Assembly (NCBI GenBank): GCA_905331475.1 | Contig: CAJNYU010002792.1 | Span: 44,813-108,812, forward strand | Reading direction: 5' to 3' | From: Rotaria socialis | Lineage: Eukaryota > Rotifera > Eurotatoria > Philodinida > Philodinidae | DNA length: 64,000 nucleotides | Shown: in pieces, positions 25,703 through 37,223 of the stretch | Position numbering within the stretch: position 1 is the stretch's first letter | How the letters are laid out: each line of letters opens with the position of its first letter | The notes under the pieces: model-generated | Told to the model about the DNA's origin: nothing | The model's input: the letters and a program-made list of their open reading frames with translations, nothing else | The model's database searches: none | Translations under genes and position numbers: made by a program

Positions 25703-26693
25703 TTACAAGTACTCTTCAATATTTAATTTAGTAAAATAGTCCATTGGCATCAATGTATCATCATCGGTTGATTCGAAAGATGAATTATCTGTTTTGATCG
25801 ATGGAAGTTCACGAGCAATATCAGGATACAATTGGAAATCCTTTAAAAAATGTAAACTTCAACATGAAAATTTCAAATCATTTTCAAGAAAAATTACCCA
25901 AATAAACATTTCATCAGCAATAGGCATATCGTACCATGGAGATGTTGGAATTAAATGTACCACTGATGATGATAATAATGGTGAATCATGTTCATCATTA
26001 TATCCACTATCAAGGTCACAATCATAATCGTCGATCTCAGTAACATGACTTGATGAAGCTGCATAAGAAGATGATGGTGACGAAAAAGATTTATGAGACT
26101 GACGGATATCAATAGAATTTGTTATCGAAGAGTTCAGTTCTGAATTAACTATTAAACAAGATAAACAAATAGGAAAATGAAAAAGAAAACCAATTAAGTT
26201 TATACTTGATTTTGAATGATTTTTTTGACGATGACCAATAGAACCTATGGTTGGTGGTGGCGTTGGCGACACGGGTGACGAGGAAATATTAACTATTCGT
26301 TGGTGATTTCCTCGCTGGGGTGCTAAATCAGTAGCTCGAATAGGTGGAATATTGTAACGAGCTAACGCAAGTACTAAATATTTAGAAATATAATTTTCAT
26401 AAAATAATTTTACCTGATGAACGACATTCATTACAACTTGAATTACTAGCTGATCGCCATGAAGTTGTAGTAGCGGCAAATTCGACTTTGATACATCGTC
26501 CTTTAAGTGTTATGCCATGAGTAGCTTTTAATGCTTTTTGAGCATCTTCAGGGTGTAAGAAACGAACAAAACCAAACGATTCATGAAATTTAGCACACTC
26601 TTCTAATGGTCCAAATGTTGAATACATAACCCATAAGTCCTCTTGAGTAATGCGACGTACAAGATTTCCAATGAACAATTTGCGATCAGCCAT
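25703..26693 (-). CDS. RNA-binding protein with one N-terminal RRM
   Basis: On the - strand four exons, 26693-26414, 26373-26206, 26148-25898 and 25840-25703, join in phase to 278 residues. Residues about 4-75 are a canonical RNA recognition motif: RNP2 is KLFIGNL, RNP1 is ESFGFVRFL, and the fold closes with LKGRCIKVEFA. The rest is low-complexity and probably disordered: a Pro/Ser segment (SSSPVSPTPPPT), a Ser-rich segment, an acidic patch (EIDDYDCDLDSGYNDEHD) and a C-terminal acidic tail ending DYFTKLNIEEYL. RRM proteins bind single-stranded RNA and commonly act in splicing or mRNA control. The RRM resembles RBM4/Lark or SR-like domains, but there is no zinc knuckle or long RS domain, so the subfamily stays open. 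The ATG at 26693 sits right at the RRM start. The three introns are 40-60 bp. Confidence 0.85.
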
Positions 26694-27805
26694 TTGTATG
26701 TCTTCTTTTATTCAATGTAAGAATTTCAAGTAACCGCAGATAATAATAAGAAAATCAATCAATAGATAGAAGAAAAAAATCTGATATTGCCGTGACCAAT
26801 GTCGCCGCCACAAGAAAAGAATGACTAGTATAACTGATTCAAATTTATCCGTCGACAAGTTACATCTTTTCGTTTTGTCTTTTCCCTCCCTCTCTCTATC
26901 TCCTTTTCTTTTTCGTTCGTTTGAAAATCATGTCTATTCGTTTGATATAATAGGCAATCAGGCAAAGAACAACAATGAACAAGAAGTCCCTGGATCAGTG
27001 AAGTGCGTTTCTTTTTAGTGCATATTTACATTTCAACACTAAAAATTCTACGGTTGTTAATTTCATCGAATTCATCTACAAAGAAGCACAAGAGCAAAAC
27101 ATAAATCAATAGACAGTATCTATCATAGTTCTAGCAATGTATTTTCTGACTGTTGTAAGGAGCTGCTGCATACGTACAATATAAGCTGGATCATTTGCTT
27201 ATTATTATTATTATTATTATTGAAGATAATGAAGTATTAAAGTCTTTCTGAATCCTACTAGCAGAATGAATGCAATTGATTGGTTTTCTTTGGTGTCAGT
27301 CGTCTTGAGACAAGCTTTTAGGGGGGAAAGTGCAAAAAAAAGCAGTATATATTTGAGAATAAAATAGTAACTTTTACACAGATCAAAATATATTTAAAAT
27401 CAAAAAGATATTGCGAGTTTTTATTAACTTAGAAACAATTGGTTAATGAAACAATGATAGTACTTGTAGAAAATTAATATGCATAAATTTTAGTTTTTTT
27501 AATGATGCAGCAAAGTTACGCAGATGAACTATCGATCAATATATAATAAAATTAAAAATCCAACATACAGGCCCAACAGAGGTCCTTCTTTTTAAGGGGC
27601 GTCCTTCTTCATGCTTCTTTTTAACAAAATTCCTTCTTTTGTTCTTTGTCATGTAAGATGATCGTATACATCACAACAGAGATACTACACTTCAGAGAAA
27701 TAACATTCATATATCAGAAAAACCACACAATGAAATAATCATAGTTCTAGAACGTATATTTATTGTTATTTATTTATTTATTTTCAAATTTTTATATCTA
27801 CAAAT
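26694..27805. other. Intergenic, 1.1 kb
   Basis: This contains the promoter side of the RRM gene, a (TTA)n microsatellite around 27199-27221 and a T-rich stretch near 27580-27650 with repeated CCTTCTT motifs. No gene is supported. Confidence 0.6.
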
Positions 27806-28517
27806 TTATAAGCTCACAAATTTATCTTCTTTTTGTACCATTTTTTCGTTCATTTTTTTCAATTTTTTTCTGAGTTGATTCATTTGATCACTATTATCGC
27901 CGAGTTGTGTTTTCAAAACATCCAATTTTTTCTTCGCACCTCCAATAAGTAGTTGTGCCATTTCGACGCCAGCAAAGTTTTTTTCGTTGTACCGGTAGCT
28001 TCGAGCCGTGAGTTGCCTTCATTGAACATTTTCTAGATCTCCTTGTAATATCTTTCGTTGATCGATTAGGTTCTGTTCTTTTTCGACCAAAATTAGTTCT
28101 TTGTTTTTCGTTAATTTTGCAGCAGCTACAATGGCTTTTTTTTTCTTTGAGTATTCGTTGTGTTCTTTCTTGATCAACTCGATATCGTGAGTGCGCCTCC
28201 TTTACATTGTCAAGAAGTCCTTTGCAAATCGGAACCTATAAAGTATATCAGTCATATTGATAATAATTAACTGTTACTTAATAGTCTCACTTACTTCATG
28301 AACTTTTCCGTAAAATTTGACGGCATCTTTCGTTGCTCGAAGTTCGTTGATGGAGATGTCACTTAGAGATGATCAGTCGTCGGTGATTAGTGCTGCGTTT
28401 TCACAAAAGCCACGTTCAACATCGGCATTACCATGTGAAAGTGATAGAAGACTCTTGATGAGTTTAGGTAATACGACAAATTTGGCAATACCTGATCTGT
28501 TTTGATTTTTATTGCAG
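27806..28517 (-). pseudogene. Decayed hAT-like (SHGNADVERGF) protein, C-terminal part
   Basis: On the - strand a coding relic runs from the N at 28518 to a terminal TAA at 27806. The first exon (28517-28295) contains LLSLSHGNADVERGFCENAA, a signature I know from the C-terminal dimerisation region of hAT-derived proteins in invertebrates, then LRATKDAVKFYGKVHE. A clean gtaagt donor and ATAG acceptor lead to a second exon (28235 downward) encoding a Lys/Glu-rich coiled coil (KEAHSRYRVDQERTQRILKE onward). It is broken: TGA within ITDD*SSLSD in exon 1, a one-base excess in a 9-nt A run, and TGA after DLENVQ. The last 30 residues, ending KEDKFVSL, remain readable. The upstream part is lost at the N. 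The family assignment is moderately sure; the disablements are directly visible. Confidence 0.5.
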
Positions 28518-28560
28518 NAAGGGTAGATCTAATTAGATGATCGTCATATTGGAGGGGTGT

Positions 28561-28858
28561 CCAAGGACTGAGGATTAGGAATTCCTCATCAGTTCCCCTA
28601 CAGTTCCTTGCATACTAAAGGTAAAAATATGGAATATTCACGATAATTTTTGTTCTTACTCTCATTTTCACTTGCAAAATTGTGAGAATCAATGATTTCA
28701 TGCAAAAATTATTTTTAAAACAGTAATATCGCGAATTTCGTGAATGGTGGAACTGCGAGGGAGCCTATAGTTGATTCCCATTTCCTCTAGGTCTAGGAAT
28801 TATCAGAGACACTGACAATTCCTCGGCACATTAGGGATTCCTATTTCTCAGTCCTCGG
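28561..28858. mobile_element. MITE-like element with imperfect 25-bp TIRs
   Basis: The left end (28561-28585, starting CCAAGGACTGAGGATTAGG) and the right end (28834-28858, reverse complement starting CCGAGGACTGAGAAATAGG) are imperfect inverted repeats. The 250 bp between are AT-rich and non-coding. No clear target-site duplication was found, so the superfamily is unknown. Confidence 0.6.
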
Positions 28859-29203
28859 AAACTGCTGATTTGTATTATAATTATTGACTTTAGATATTTT
28901 TCTGGTAGAATTGAGTCATAAAAAATAAAAGCTTAGAAAAAGAATAATTCTTAACTATTTATTTTTATTTGTAAAGATCTATCCTTTTTACATTATTAAT
29001 AATGAAAAAATATCAACTAATTTGTTTGTTATTATTCTATTTTATCAATTGTTCTTCGTCAATTTTTTGCCAATGAAATTGTTGCAATGCCTTGACGGCT
29101 AGTTGGAATACAATTAAAAACTCTTTGTTATGAATTATAGCAGATACTAGTGTAACTTGAGAACAAATCGACAGAAAGTCCCTATAAATTATTATAAACA
29201 AAG

Positions 29204-29421
29204 TTAAAGATACAAATATTGAAATTTGTGGTCAAATTGGTCGGATTATTGGATGTTTACCATTATGATCTGATGCTACAAGTACAAGAGAAGGTAAAAA
29301 TGAACAAACACGTATATTGCAAACGTATTATCAACTATTACGGCAACAAATAGAACAAAGAACATTTACAATGCATCAATCAAATTGTGATTATTGTGAT
29401 AAACATTTAGAGATTAATTAA
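29204..29421 (+). pseudogene. Possible coding relic, unrecognised
   Basis: A frame reading VKDTNIEICGQIGRIIGCLP, then an in-frame TGA, then SDATSTREGKNEQTRILQT and FTMHQSNCDYCDKHLEIN to TAA has the codon bias of local genes. No ATG or clear splice site defines it, and I do not recognise the protein. Confidence 0.25.
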
Positions 29422-29724
29422 TTTTTAAATGTTCAAAAACTAAAAATATCAAGAAAAATACCAACTAGATTAAGGGAAAACTTATCAGCACAAACAAACA
29501 GATATAATAGAATTGGTCGTGCCGCTGCTACTGCTGCTGATAAATCGTTGCTATTAGTTATTTTTATTCTTTCTTCCAGACAAGTTTTTTTCTTATTTAC
29601 ACAAGTCATATCTTATTCTTTCTAATCTTTTTGACAAATATTTTAACTTTATCTCTTCTCTACGAAATATCAAACGCTATTTTATTTCTAATTCAAATTT
29701 TATTTCAATAATATCTTACAATAA

Positions 29725-30460
29725 TTAATAGATTTGTGCATGAGAAAAATAGTCTTTTAATTTTGAATCTTCTACTGTATAGTCAAACACCATAAGACGA
29801 ATGATTTTCGAACAATTAATACGCGTTGCATCTCTTGTAAAATCGATCGCTGATTTTTTAAAGAATCATAAGATACACGAAGATGAACATTGTCTAATAA
29901 ATATATCTTTCTATTATTTAAAAGTTCTTCAAGATAATCTTCATGTGTTTTAACAAGATCAATTTCAATAAGATGAGGATATTTAATTATTGGCCATTGA
30001 GCATGATCATTTTGTTGCGATTGATAATTATGTAAATTTAATTTTTTAATAAATGGAGATGAATGAGCAATTCGAAGATAAAAATCATGTTCAAATGGAC
30101 ATTCATCATGTAATGATATTACACGAACACATCGAAATAATTCACTAGGAAAATTATTTGTAATATTGTGATAAAATGTCCATGTATGTGGACATGAATA
30201 GACATGACAATAAAGTAAATTTTTTCTTGAAAAATAATAAACAGATGAAATAATTTAGTTATTATGAAAATTTCGAAATATATTTTCAATATCTTCATTT
30301 GAAGGTAAATTAATTGGTTGATCAAGAGAAATAACTGAACAAATGTTAAATGTCAACTTGTTTAATCTTGGCATATGATTAATAAAATATTTTGTTTAAA
30401 TATTACCATCAATAATTGAATTACTAACATTTAAAAATTGTAAGGCAATTTCTTCTAAAG
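29725..30460 (-). pseudogene. Decayed F-box-family protein (rotifer-expanded type)
   Basis: The - strand encodes a recognisable but broken protein: FLNVSNSIIDGN, MPRLNKLTFNICSVIS, YCHVYSCPHTWTFYHNITN, FPSELFRCVRVISLHDE, CPFEHDFYLRIAHSSPFIKK, WPIIKYPHLIEIDLVKTHED and, in a shifted frame, FTRDATRINCSKIIRLMVFD ending DYFSHAQIY and TAA at 29725-29727. The order matches the C-terminal half of a large F-box/LRR-like family that I associate with bdelloid rotifers. Disablements are TAA at 30396-30398, TAA at 30255-30257 and a frameshift near 29850. The 5' part with the F-box is absent; sequence above 30460 is unrelated. It is a pseudogene of a different subfamily from the intact F-box gene at 1317. 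Confidence 0.6.
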
Positions 30461-30938
30461 GACAGGGGCGTATAAGATACCCTATCGGCCCATTCCGATT
30501 TTTCAACTGAAGCTAGTCAAAATAACATATGACATGAAAGCTGCCGTTGAGACAAGCATTTTGATACTAAATTCGTCAGGAAAAAATGAATTTCAAAAAC
30601 GTTATGGACACTTCTCTTGAAAAGAGTCTCCCATTTTCGACACAAATATATCACAATAGAACTGTTCTCTTATTGACCAGCCGATAGACATTTTTAAGCT
30701 GTGCAGAATAGGATGATTAGAAAAGTAAAGAAACATTGGTCATTTCATGATCAAAGGGCAAATATTGTAGAGAACTATCTGTTTTTTAATTTTTTTTCCA
30801 TATTGCGACAAAAATTGTTGGCAAAAATTGTCGCTGGTCATCGTGACGGCTGCCATTTTTCGTCGTTTAGGACCGTTCTATTCGACATGGGTTGTATTTG
30901 AAAATGATGTCAAATAAATTAAGCGTAAGATTACTACC

Positions 30939-31280
30939 CAGGTGAATGAATCCGACAGTAGGATCTTATCGAATCCAATAGGATCCGACTCCGCGGCAGA
31001 ATCCAATAGGATTCCTGTACACGGACCTACTGTCGGTTCCGACGGAGAAAATCATTTTCTTATTCATGATCAAATAAGGATTTTGAGCCATCAGAGCACA
31101 AGGGTGATTCATTAGAGTTGGATTCCGTTAAAATCCAACATCGAATCCGACTGTAGGTTCGTGTCCAGGAATTCCATAAGATTTCGTTGGTTTTATTGAA
31201 ACACGTATGGTATTCGGTATATTCACTGTCTGACCCTTGTCGGAATCCTATAGGATCCTACTGTCGAAATGATTCTCCTG
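30939..31280. mobile_element. TIR element with GC-rich TCCGAC/GGATCC motifs
   Basis: The ends are long imperfect inverted repeats: CAGGTGAATGAATCCGACAG on the left, and the right end reads CAGGAGAATCATTTCGACAG on the opposite strand; both continue into TAGGATC. The interior is full of AATCCAATAGGATCC-like short palindromic blocks. The CCCAGGT edge is shared with the islands at 52.2, 57.2 and 60.1 kb. No convincing target duplication was found. Confidence 0.65.
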
Positions 31281-32679
31281 CGTAATACTAATATTTACTT
31301 TGATCGAGAACAGCTAGGGTTCGGAATCCGAACTTCGAACTCATAATTAGTTTTCAGACACTAGAAAAATCGGAATAAATCAGTAACGCTAACCAGGGAC
31401 ATGGTTTTAACGTTTTTTTTCGTTTTGCAAGGCAGAATAAATAGGGGAAAAGTTGTAATAGAGCGTGACAACGAGAAATCTAACTGTCATTCAGATTACA
31501 ATATATCCATCATTATCCACACATGGTATTTTGAATGAAAAAAAAAAGTTTTTCATTTCACGCGTAAACTTTTTTAATGGAAGTCATTTCTGTAACAAAG
31601 GCGAAGGTCACAAATTCTCATTGTCAATCTGCTATATGTTACTACTATGTATGATAAAATATTGAAAAACCAACTTGATCATTCTTGAAGATTGTATACA
31701 ATTTTATGCTTGATATACTTCCGAGAAACTATTAAAAAAAATTTTAAATTCGACAAAATGCGTATCTACTTGTTTTCTATTGAGAATCAATTGAAACAGG
31801 ATACAAAATATAATTTTCTGTTTAACTGAAAAAGAATCCGATGTCGTCTATTCCAAATTACAGACAAAAAAGATATTAATATTTGTCGATCTTTCTCTAG
31901 ACAATATCCTATCCTATCAAGAAAAAGAAACTATTCATCATGTTACATTTGCATCGAGCGTAAAGAATACTATGTCAAAATCTCACATTTCAGGGATTCA
32001 TTAATATTTTCATGTTAATGTATTATAACCAATCAACGACATTAGGTCGACTGATATTTTGTTTAGAAAAATTTTGATACAATATAATACGGTTTTGCAT
32101 TTAAGAGAATCTATTTATTCAATAAGGAAAACGGCATGAATTCGATTTTTAATATTTTGCGACCTTGTTCAGTTTTTTTCCATTGAACAGATATATTTAT
32201 TATAACAGAAACGACATAGTCAGCGGATGCCAATTGACTGTCTTTTTTTTACGTCACATCGATATATGTGTTGGAATAGAACATTAATATATGAAAAAAG
32301 AAAATTATTCTGTTCAATTTCAAGACCTGAATAAATATTTCTAGTGCAACAAGAAAAATACGTTTTCTCTTATTCTTTTAACACGTCTTTGGATTATATT
32401 TCCTTTGATGTTTGCTCGCTCATTTTTATTTCTTGCATATCGATATCTGATGTGCTACACTGCGATTAGTAATTCTTGCTGTCGGAAAAAGGCAAGTCAA
32501 TGAAATTATGTGATATGATTATGAAAGCAAATGAAGAGAGAAAGAGTTTGTGAACGAGAGAAAATGATGCTTGTTGGTGCTAACAAAACGTCGCAACAAA
32601 GAAAGTGAGAAAGAGAAAAAGAAGAAGTGTTGCACTCACTACTTTTACTTTCCCCGTTCGAGAATAAAGAATAAGCAAT
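31281..32679. other. Intergenic, 1.4 kb, upstream of claudin-like paralog 2
   Basis: AT-rich sequence without supported genes. The last 150 bp are purine-rich (GAGAAAGAG-type) up to the ATG at 32680. Confidence 0.6.
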
Positions 32680-33347
32680 ATGTCGTTAGCTCTACACGGA
32701 CATCATGTACTATTAATTGCTACAATAATTTTTATCGCAGCTATTCTTACTCCAAACTGGTACAGTAGTGCTGAAAAACGCATAAATCTAAATATCTTTC
32801 AAATATGTACGAATTCTTCATCACCACAACCGTGCTCGTGGATTTTCTCGTCGCACTTACCTGGTTCGCTACTTGAAACAAGTAAATGACATTGCAATTT
32901 CTTTTTTGTAATAGAAAAAAATACGAATCTTATTTTTTTTCTTAGTAAAAATGGTTTATCCAATGCTTGTTGCTTCATTTGCTTTTGCATGTGTTAGCTT
33001 AAGTGTAACTGGTCTAGTACTTGGTTCATGGTTTATAGAGCGACGTGCACATGATAATCGTTCAACATTATTATTGGTATTCATTATGCTTGCTACTTTT
33101 TTCAGTCGTATGTGAAATTTTATACTATTTAAAACATATAATTTCATTTTTACAACATATTTCTTTAGTTTTATTTTCTTGTGGTGTATGGGTAATGATG
33201 TTAACAACGAATTCTCAACAAAATGTGCTCAATATTTCTGATATTCGTCTCAAAGATTTTGGCTTTTCATTTTGGATTAATATAGGATCATCTGGTGTGT
33301 ATTTATATGCACTTGTTATTTATCTTATTAGTATTTGCAAGAACTGA
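32680..33347 (+). CDS. Claudin/PMP22-like four-TM protein, paralog 2
   Basis: Exons 32680-32881, 32946-33107 and 33169-33347, both introns phase 1, give 180 residues. TM1 contains VLLIATIIFIAAILTPNW; the first loop has Trp followed by INLNIFQIC and a second Cys (SPQPCSW); TM2 contains FAFACVSLSVTGLVLG and ends in a basic IERR; TM3 has LLFSCGVWVMMLTTN; TM4 has FWINIGSSGVYLYALVI. The layout matches the genes at 18666 and 33611, including intron phases, so they are paralogs of one PMP22/claudin-like family, expected at the plasma membrane. The donor at 33108 (gtatgt) was preferred to the overlapping gtcgta at 33105; both keep the frame. The gene converges on paralog 3 with only 263 bp between stop codons. 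Confidence 0.76.
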
Positions 33348-33610
33348 TAAATATTAAACAGTTGGATAGAAAAAAAATACTTATCCGTCCTATGATAAGT
33401 CGACGAAAAAAGCTTTTTATTAATTTTGTTTTGTTTTGTTTTTGTGCTTTTATCGTTTGAGATGGTATATAAGATCATAATGACTCATGTAGAACTACCA
33501 CAAGAGAAGGATATCGAGTATGTACACGTCTATTAGCGAAAAAGTCAATTTTGATGAATACTAATTATAATAATAAAAAGAAGGAAGAATTAACATAAAG
33601 AAAATAAGAT

Positions 33611-34460
33611 TTAAAATTGATTTTTTGGTCGGTAGTAGTTTTGTAATATTTTATTTTTCCGTCGGCTTATCGCACAAAATGAAAAAGTCATTGTTATCAA
33701 TGACATTAAATAGCCACCGGTTGCACCAACTGCTAACCACATTGGCCAACCAAACATATAACGATCTATTGCTATGCCAAGTTTCAGAGTTTCTGAAATA
33801 AGTAATATCCAAACGGCGGCAGAAGTACAAACTATAAAATATATTTTAAAAATAAAATTATTCAAATATAATTTCATTATTTTAGTTACAATTAATTAGA
33901 GTTAGCAGAGTAATACACACGAGAAAACATAACGTTTTTCTTGTTCGTCGACGTATTTGGAAATAAATTCCGGACAACCATAAAACGATAATACTCAGTC
34001 CAGCACAAGCAATAGCCAATGATGCACAGGCAATACCAAATCCTATGAAAAGTCTTGAAATAAAGCTTATCTATCAATATTCTTTTTTTCATAACATATG
34101 TCATCAGTTAATGACATAGAATGAGATGACTTTAAAATATTTATTTTGTCAGATGATGTTAATAATGAATGAAATTTGACAGATATATTAAAAAGAAAAC
34201 TAAAATTACAAATATTACATACCATAGAGCCATGTATTTGGTTCATTGGAGGATGTCTGCTCGATTATTGATAAACATTGAGTACTCTTGTATGCATTAC
34301 TGTTTGGAAGCCAATTACAAACATAAAAAACTCCACGTTCTACGGTTATATTTGAAGTTGATCCTGATCTTGTAAATGATAACCAATTAGGAGTTAAAAT
34401 AGCCAGAACAAAAGCAAAACTAGCCGCTACAAACCATGAAAAACTGATAAGAAAAAACAT
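33611..34460 (-). CDS. Claudin/PMP22-like four-TM protein, paralog 3
   Basis: On the - strand exons 34460-34223, 34042-33890 and 33831-33611, both introns phase 1, encode 203 residues. TM1 is LISFSWFVAASFAFVLAILT followed by PNW; the first loop has ERGVFYVCNW and a second Cys (KSTQC), the best fit of the three paralogs to the claudin/PMP22 loop signature. TM2 contains LAIACAGLSIIVLWLSG and is followed by IRRRTRK; TM3 has FCTSAAVWILLIS; TM4 has WLAVGATGGYLMSLITM. The tail is basic and ends PKNQF. The function is inferred only from the family (membrane adhesion or barrier). The first intron, 180 bp, is longer than usual here. Confidence 0.76.
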
Positions 34461-36602
34461 GATCGATTGGTTATATTTTAGAATAAACTCGTATAACTGA
34501 GTTTTGTAATTTGGTTGAATTAACGAAAGTGGATTTCTTTTTTTTTCTCCGTGTTCTTTTATATTAAAATAAAGTATTACTATTCCAAAATATATAGATA
34601 TATATATATATTATTTGGTTGCTTCGAACGAAATAAAACCTATAACAACGACTAATGAAAAAATTTTCGAAAGAGAAAAGAATGTACCCCTCTTTTCGTT
34701 CTTTTTTTTCTTCGTCTTCTTTCACATTTGATACCTTTATTCATATTATATGTAGGCGATATTCGTAGAAGCATATTGTAATCAAGAATACTATAAAAGT
34801 AGCATAGAATTTGTTCTTTGAATGAATAGGAAGATTTCTCTTCGATCGCTTCGGCTATAATGGTTCTTTTTCTGATCAACATTCAATTATGCTTATTGAA
34901 TTACATCTGATCGCTTTCAATTAATTGATCCTGCTCGTTGCGTGAACATGAATATATTCAGAGGATCAGTTTATACATCATGCTTCTGAAAGAAAACAGT
35001 TCGAATACTTCAGTAATTATTGTATAGAGTTATAATATGAATAAGTTTCCAGCCGAAAAGAAAAAAAAAAGGAATACAATTAAAATACTTTATGCAAAAC
35101 AAAATGTATAGCAAATAATAAGCATAATTAGGACGAAATCAACATGAAATCTATTCATTTTACCATTGAAATGGTTGAAAATGAAACGACTTTTAAGATG
35201 GCTTTGATACAAATACTAGTTAAATTATGCATTTTGAAATAGTAAACATAGTAAACATAGAAATTTGAAATATCTTATATTACATGGTAAGGTTTTCATC
35301 TATTCCTGATTCTTTTTTTTTTTTTTTTACAAGATAAGTAAAGATTGAAAATTTTGACATTTATATAGTTTTATCAACGAATAACTTGCAAGTATACCCG
35401 TCTGAAAGATAAAAATATAAGAGAACATTGATTCGTTTCTATAACGATGAAACATCATTTGGTATTAACAGCATACATACATAGTTGCAAGCATATTGAT
35501 TTCTTTTTTTTTTCTTGTTCAATGTCACCAATGATAAAGTACATAGAAAATATTTAAAATCGAAATTTTGACCTCGACGCTAAGTTTGAACTGTACAATG
35601 AAAACATTGAAGTTTGGGCCTAGATAAAATGAATGAATCGCTTTCATGTTATACACATCTTCGCATTGTATTGTTATAATATAGAACGACGACTATGATC
35701 ATATAAATGTGCAAGTATCTTCTTTATTCAAATCATAGAACAAAATGTACGTTTAGAAATTTGAAGGTGTGATCAGGCTTTTTTTTTCTTCAATTTACTT
35801 TAGTATTCGTCAAGTGTACATATAAGACGTAAAAAAATGATCTTTAACTATCAATATTTGAACTTGTATGCATTTACTTTAGTGACAATTGTAAGTTGAA
35901 TATCTTAAATGAAAAGAAAATTGCAAAGATTTGTTTTAATTTTGATCCAGTTTTTATCATCATCAACTGTTAACATTGTGTAATAATTTGACATTAGCGG
36001 ATAATAAAAAATACTTCTTTTTCTCTTGAAATATCAATACATAATCCAATTCGGTTACGTTCATCTAGCAATAGTTTAATTTTACTTTACCCTATTGCTC
36101 ATTTAGAACGGACGATAAAATTTACATTGATGAATTCTTGTTTTCCCCATAAACATGCGTATTTTCAGCTTCAACTATAACTATTCAATAGTGATATCAA
36201 AATTTTCAAAAATCAATTAAAATTAAAATTTATTTTGTTTATAATTGTGTACATCCTGCAGTATTTCGTTTTATAACAAACCCTACAGTATTTAACAAAT
36301 ACCAATGAAACAGACATTACTGATGTGTTTATTTTATGACGATTTGTAAATATTGATGATAATGCAATATGTCGTTGTATTTACTATTCGTTCATGGACA
36401 CAAAAGTATACGGATAATTTATTGAAACAATCTTTTGAAACATAACTGAAAATTTTCATCATTTATTTAACATGCGCAATTAACTGATGTGTAAGAATAC
36501 TAAATAAAGAAAGTAATTATCTAGATAGTTTGTTTTCGTTTTTATTGCACTGCTTCTAGACTTTGCCAATCAAGTTTAAGTGTCTTTCTAGATTTTAAAG
36601 AT
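34461..36602. other. Intergenic, 2.1 kb
   Basis: AT-rich sequence with poly-T runs near 35310 and 35505 and a (TA)n stretch near 34590. No gene or structured repeat was identified. Confidence 0.6.
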
Positions 36603-37223
36603 ATGCATACAACTTCATCGACCATGATTGATGCTTATCCAACAGCATTTCTTCAATATGTACTAGGCAGTGGTAATCGTAAGGAATTTTTGTAAAAAAT
36701 ATTTAATATTTTCTTTTCTTTTTTGTATGTAGTTTCAGTTATTGCATTTTGAATTGCTGGCAACGTACCGTTAAACAACATTCTTATTGCTGATCACCTT
36801 TCGAAAAATCAATATAATGGTGATCAACTACGTCGTGTATTTCCTCTTTCACAAATTGACTACTCTATTGAACTAATGATCAATCGTGATATACGTGAAT
36901 GCGTAGATTTATATGTTATTGATGGGGGTACTGATGTTGAAACAACATATTTTACTTATATTGTTCGCTCTCTTAGTAAGTTGACTTGTTTTTCTTTTCC
37001 CTATATATCATTCACTCTTTATTGTTTCCCATATATATATATAGATCTTCAAGGTATCTCGGAGAAGGCAATAAAAACTCCTCAAAATGAAACAACAATA
37101 ATAACGGAATCCGAAGCGAGAACAACATCAACAAAACTAGATAAAATTATTGCACACGATGATTTGATTTCGCAACAAATTGAGCCATTGCGTGAAAAGA
37201 ATTCAGATGAACATACTAAATAG
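36603..37223 (+). pseudogene. Three-exon gene with in-frame TGA, unrecognised product
   Basis: Exons 36603-36672, 36733-36975 and 37045-37223 are joined by good GT/AG sites with matching phases. The first exon reads MHTTSSTMIDAYPTAFLQYV. The second begins VSVIAF, is interrupted by TGA at 36750-36752, then reads IAGNVPLNNILIADHLSKNQ and VFPLSQIDYSIELMINRDIR. The third is hydrophilic, with ESEARTTSTKLDK, and ends at TAG. Apart from the TGA the reading frame, codon usage and splice sites are intact, so this is either a young pseudogene, a base-call error (for example GGA read as TGA) or a different splice form. I do not recognise the family. Upstream exons may exist, because an AG acceptor-like site precedes the ATG. 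Confidence 0.45.

Noticed and set aside
25794..26027. Open frame opposite the RRM gene
   Set aside because: It overlaps well-supported exons of the - strand gene in antisense.
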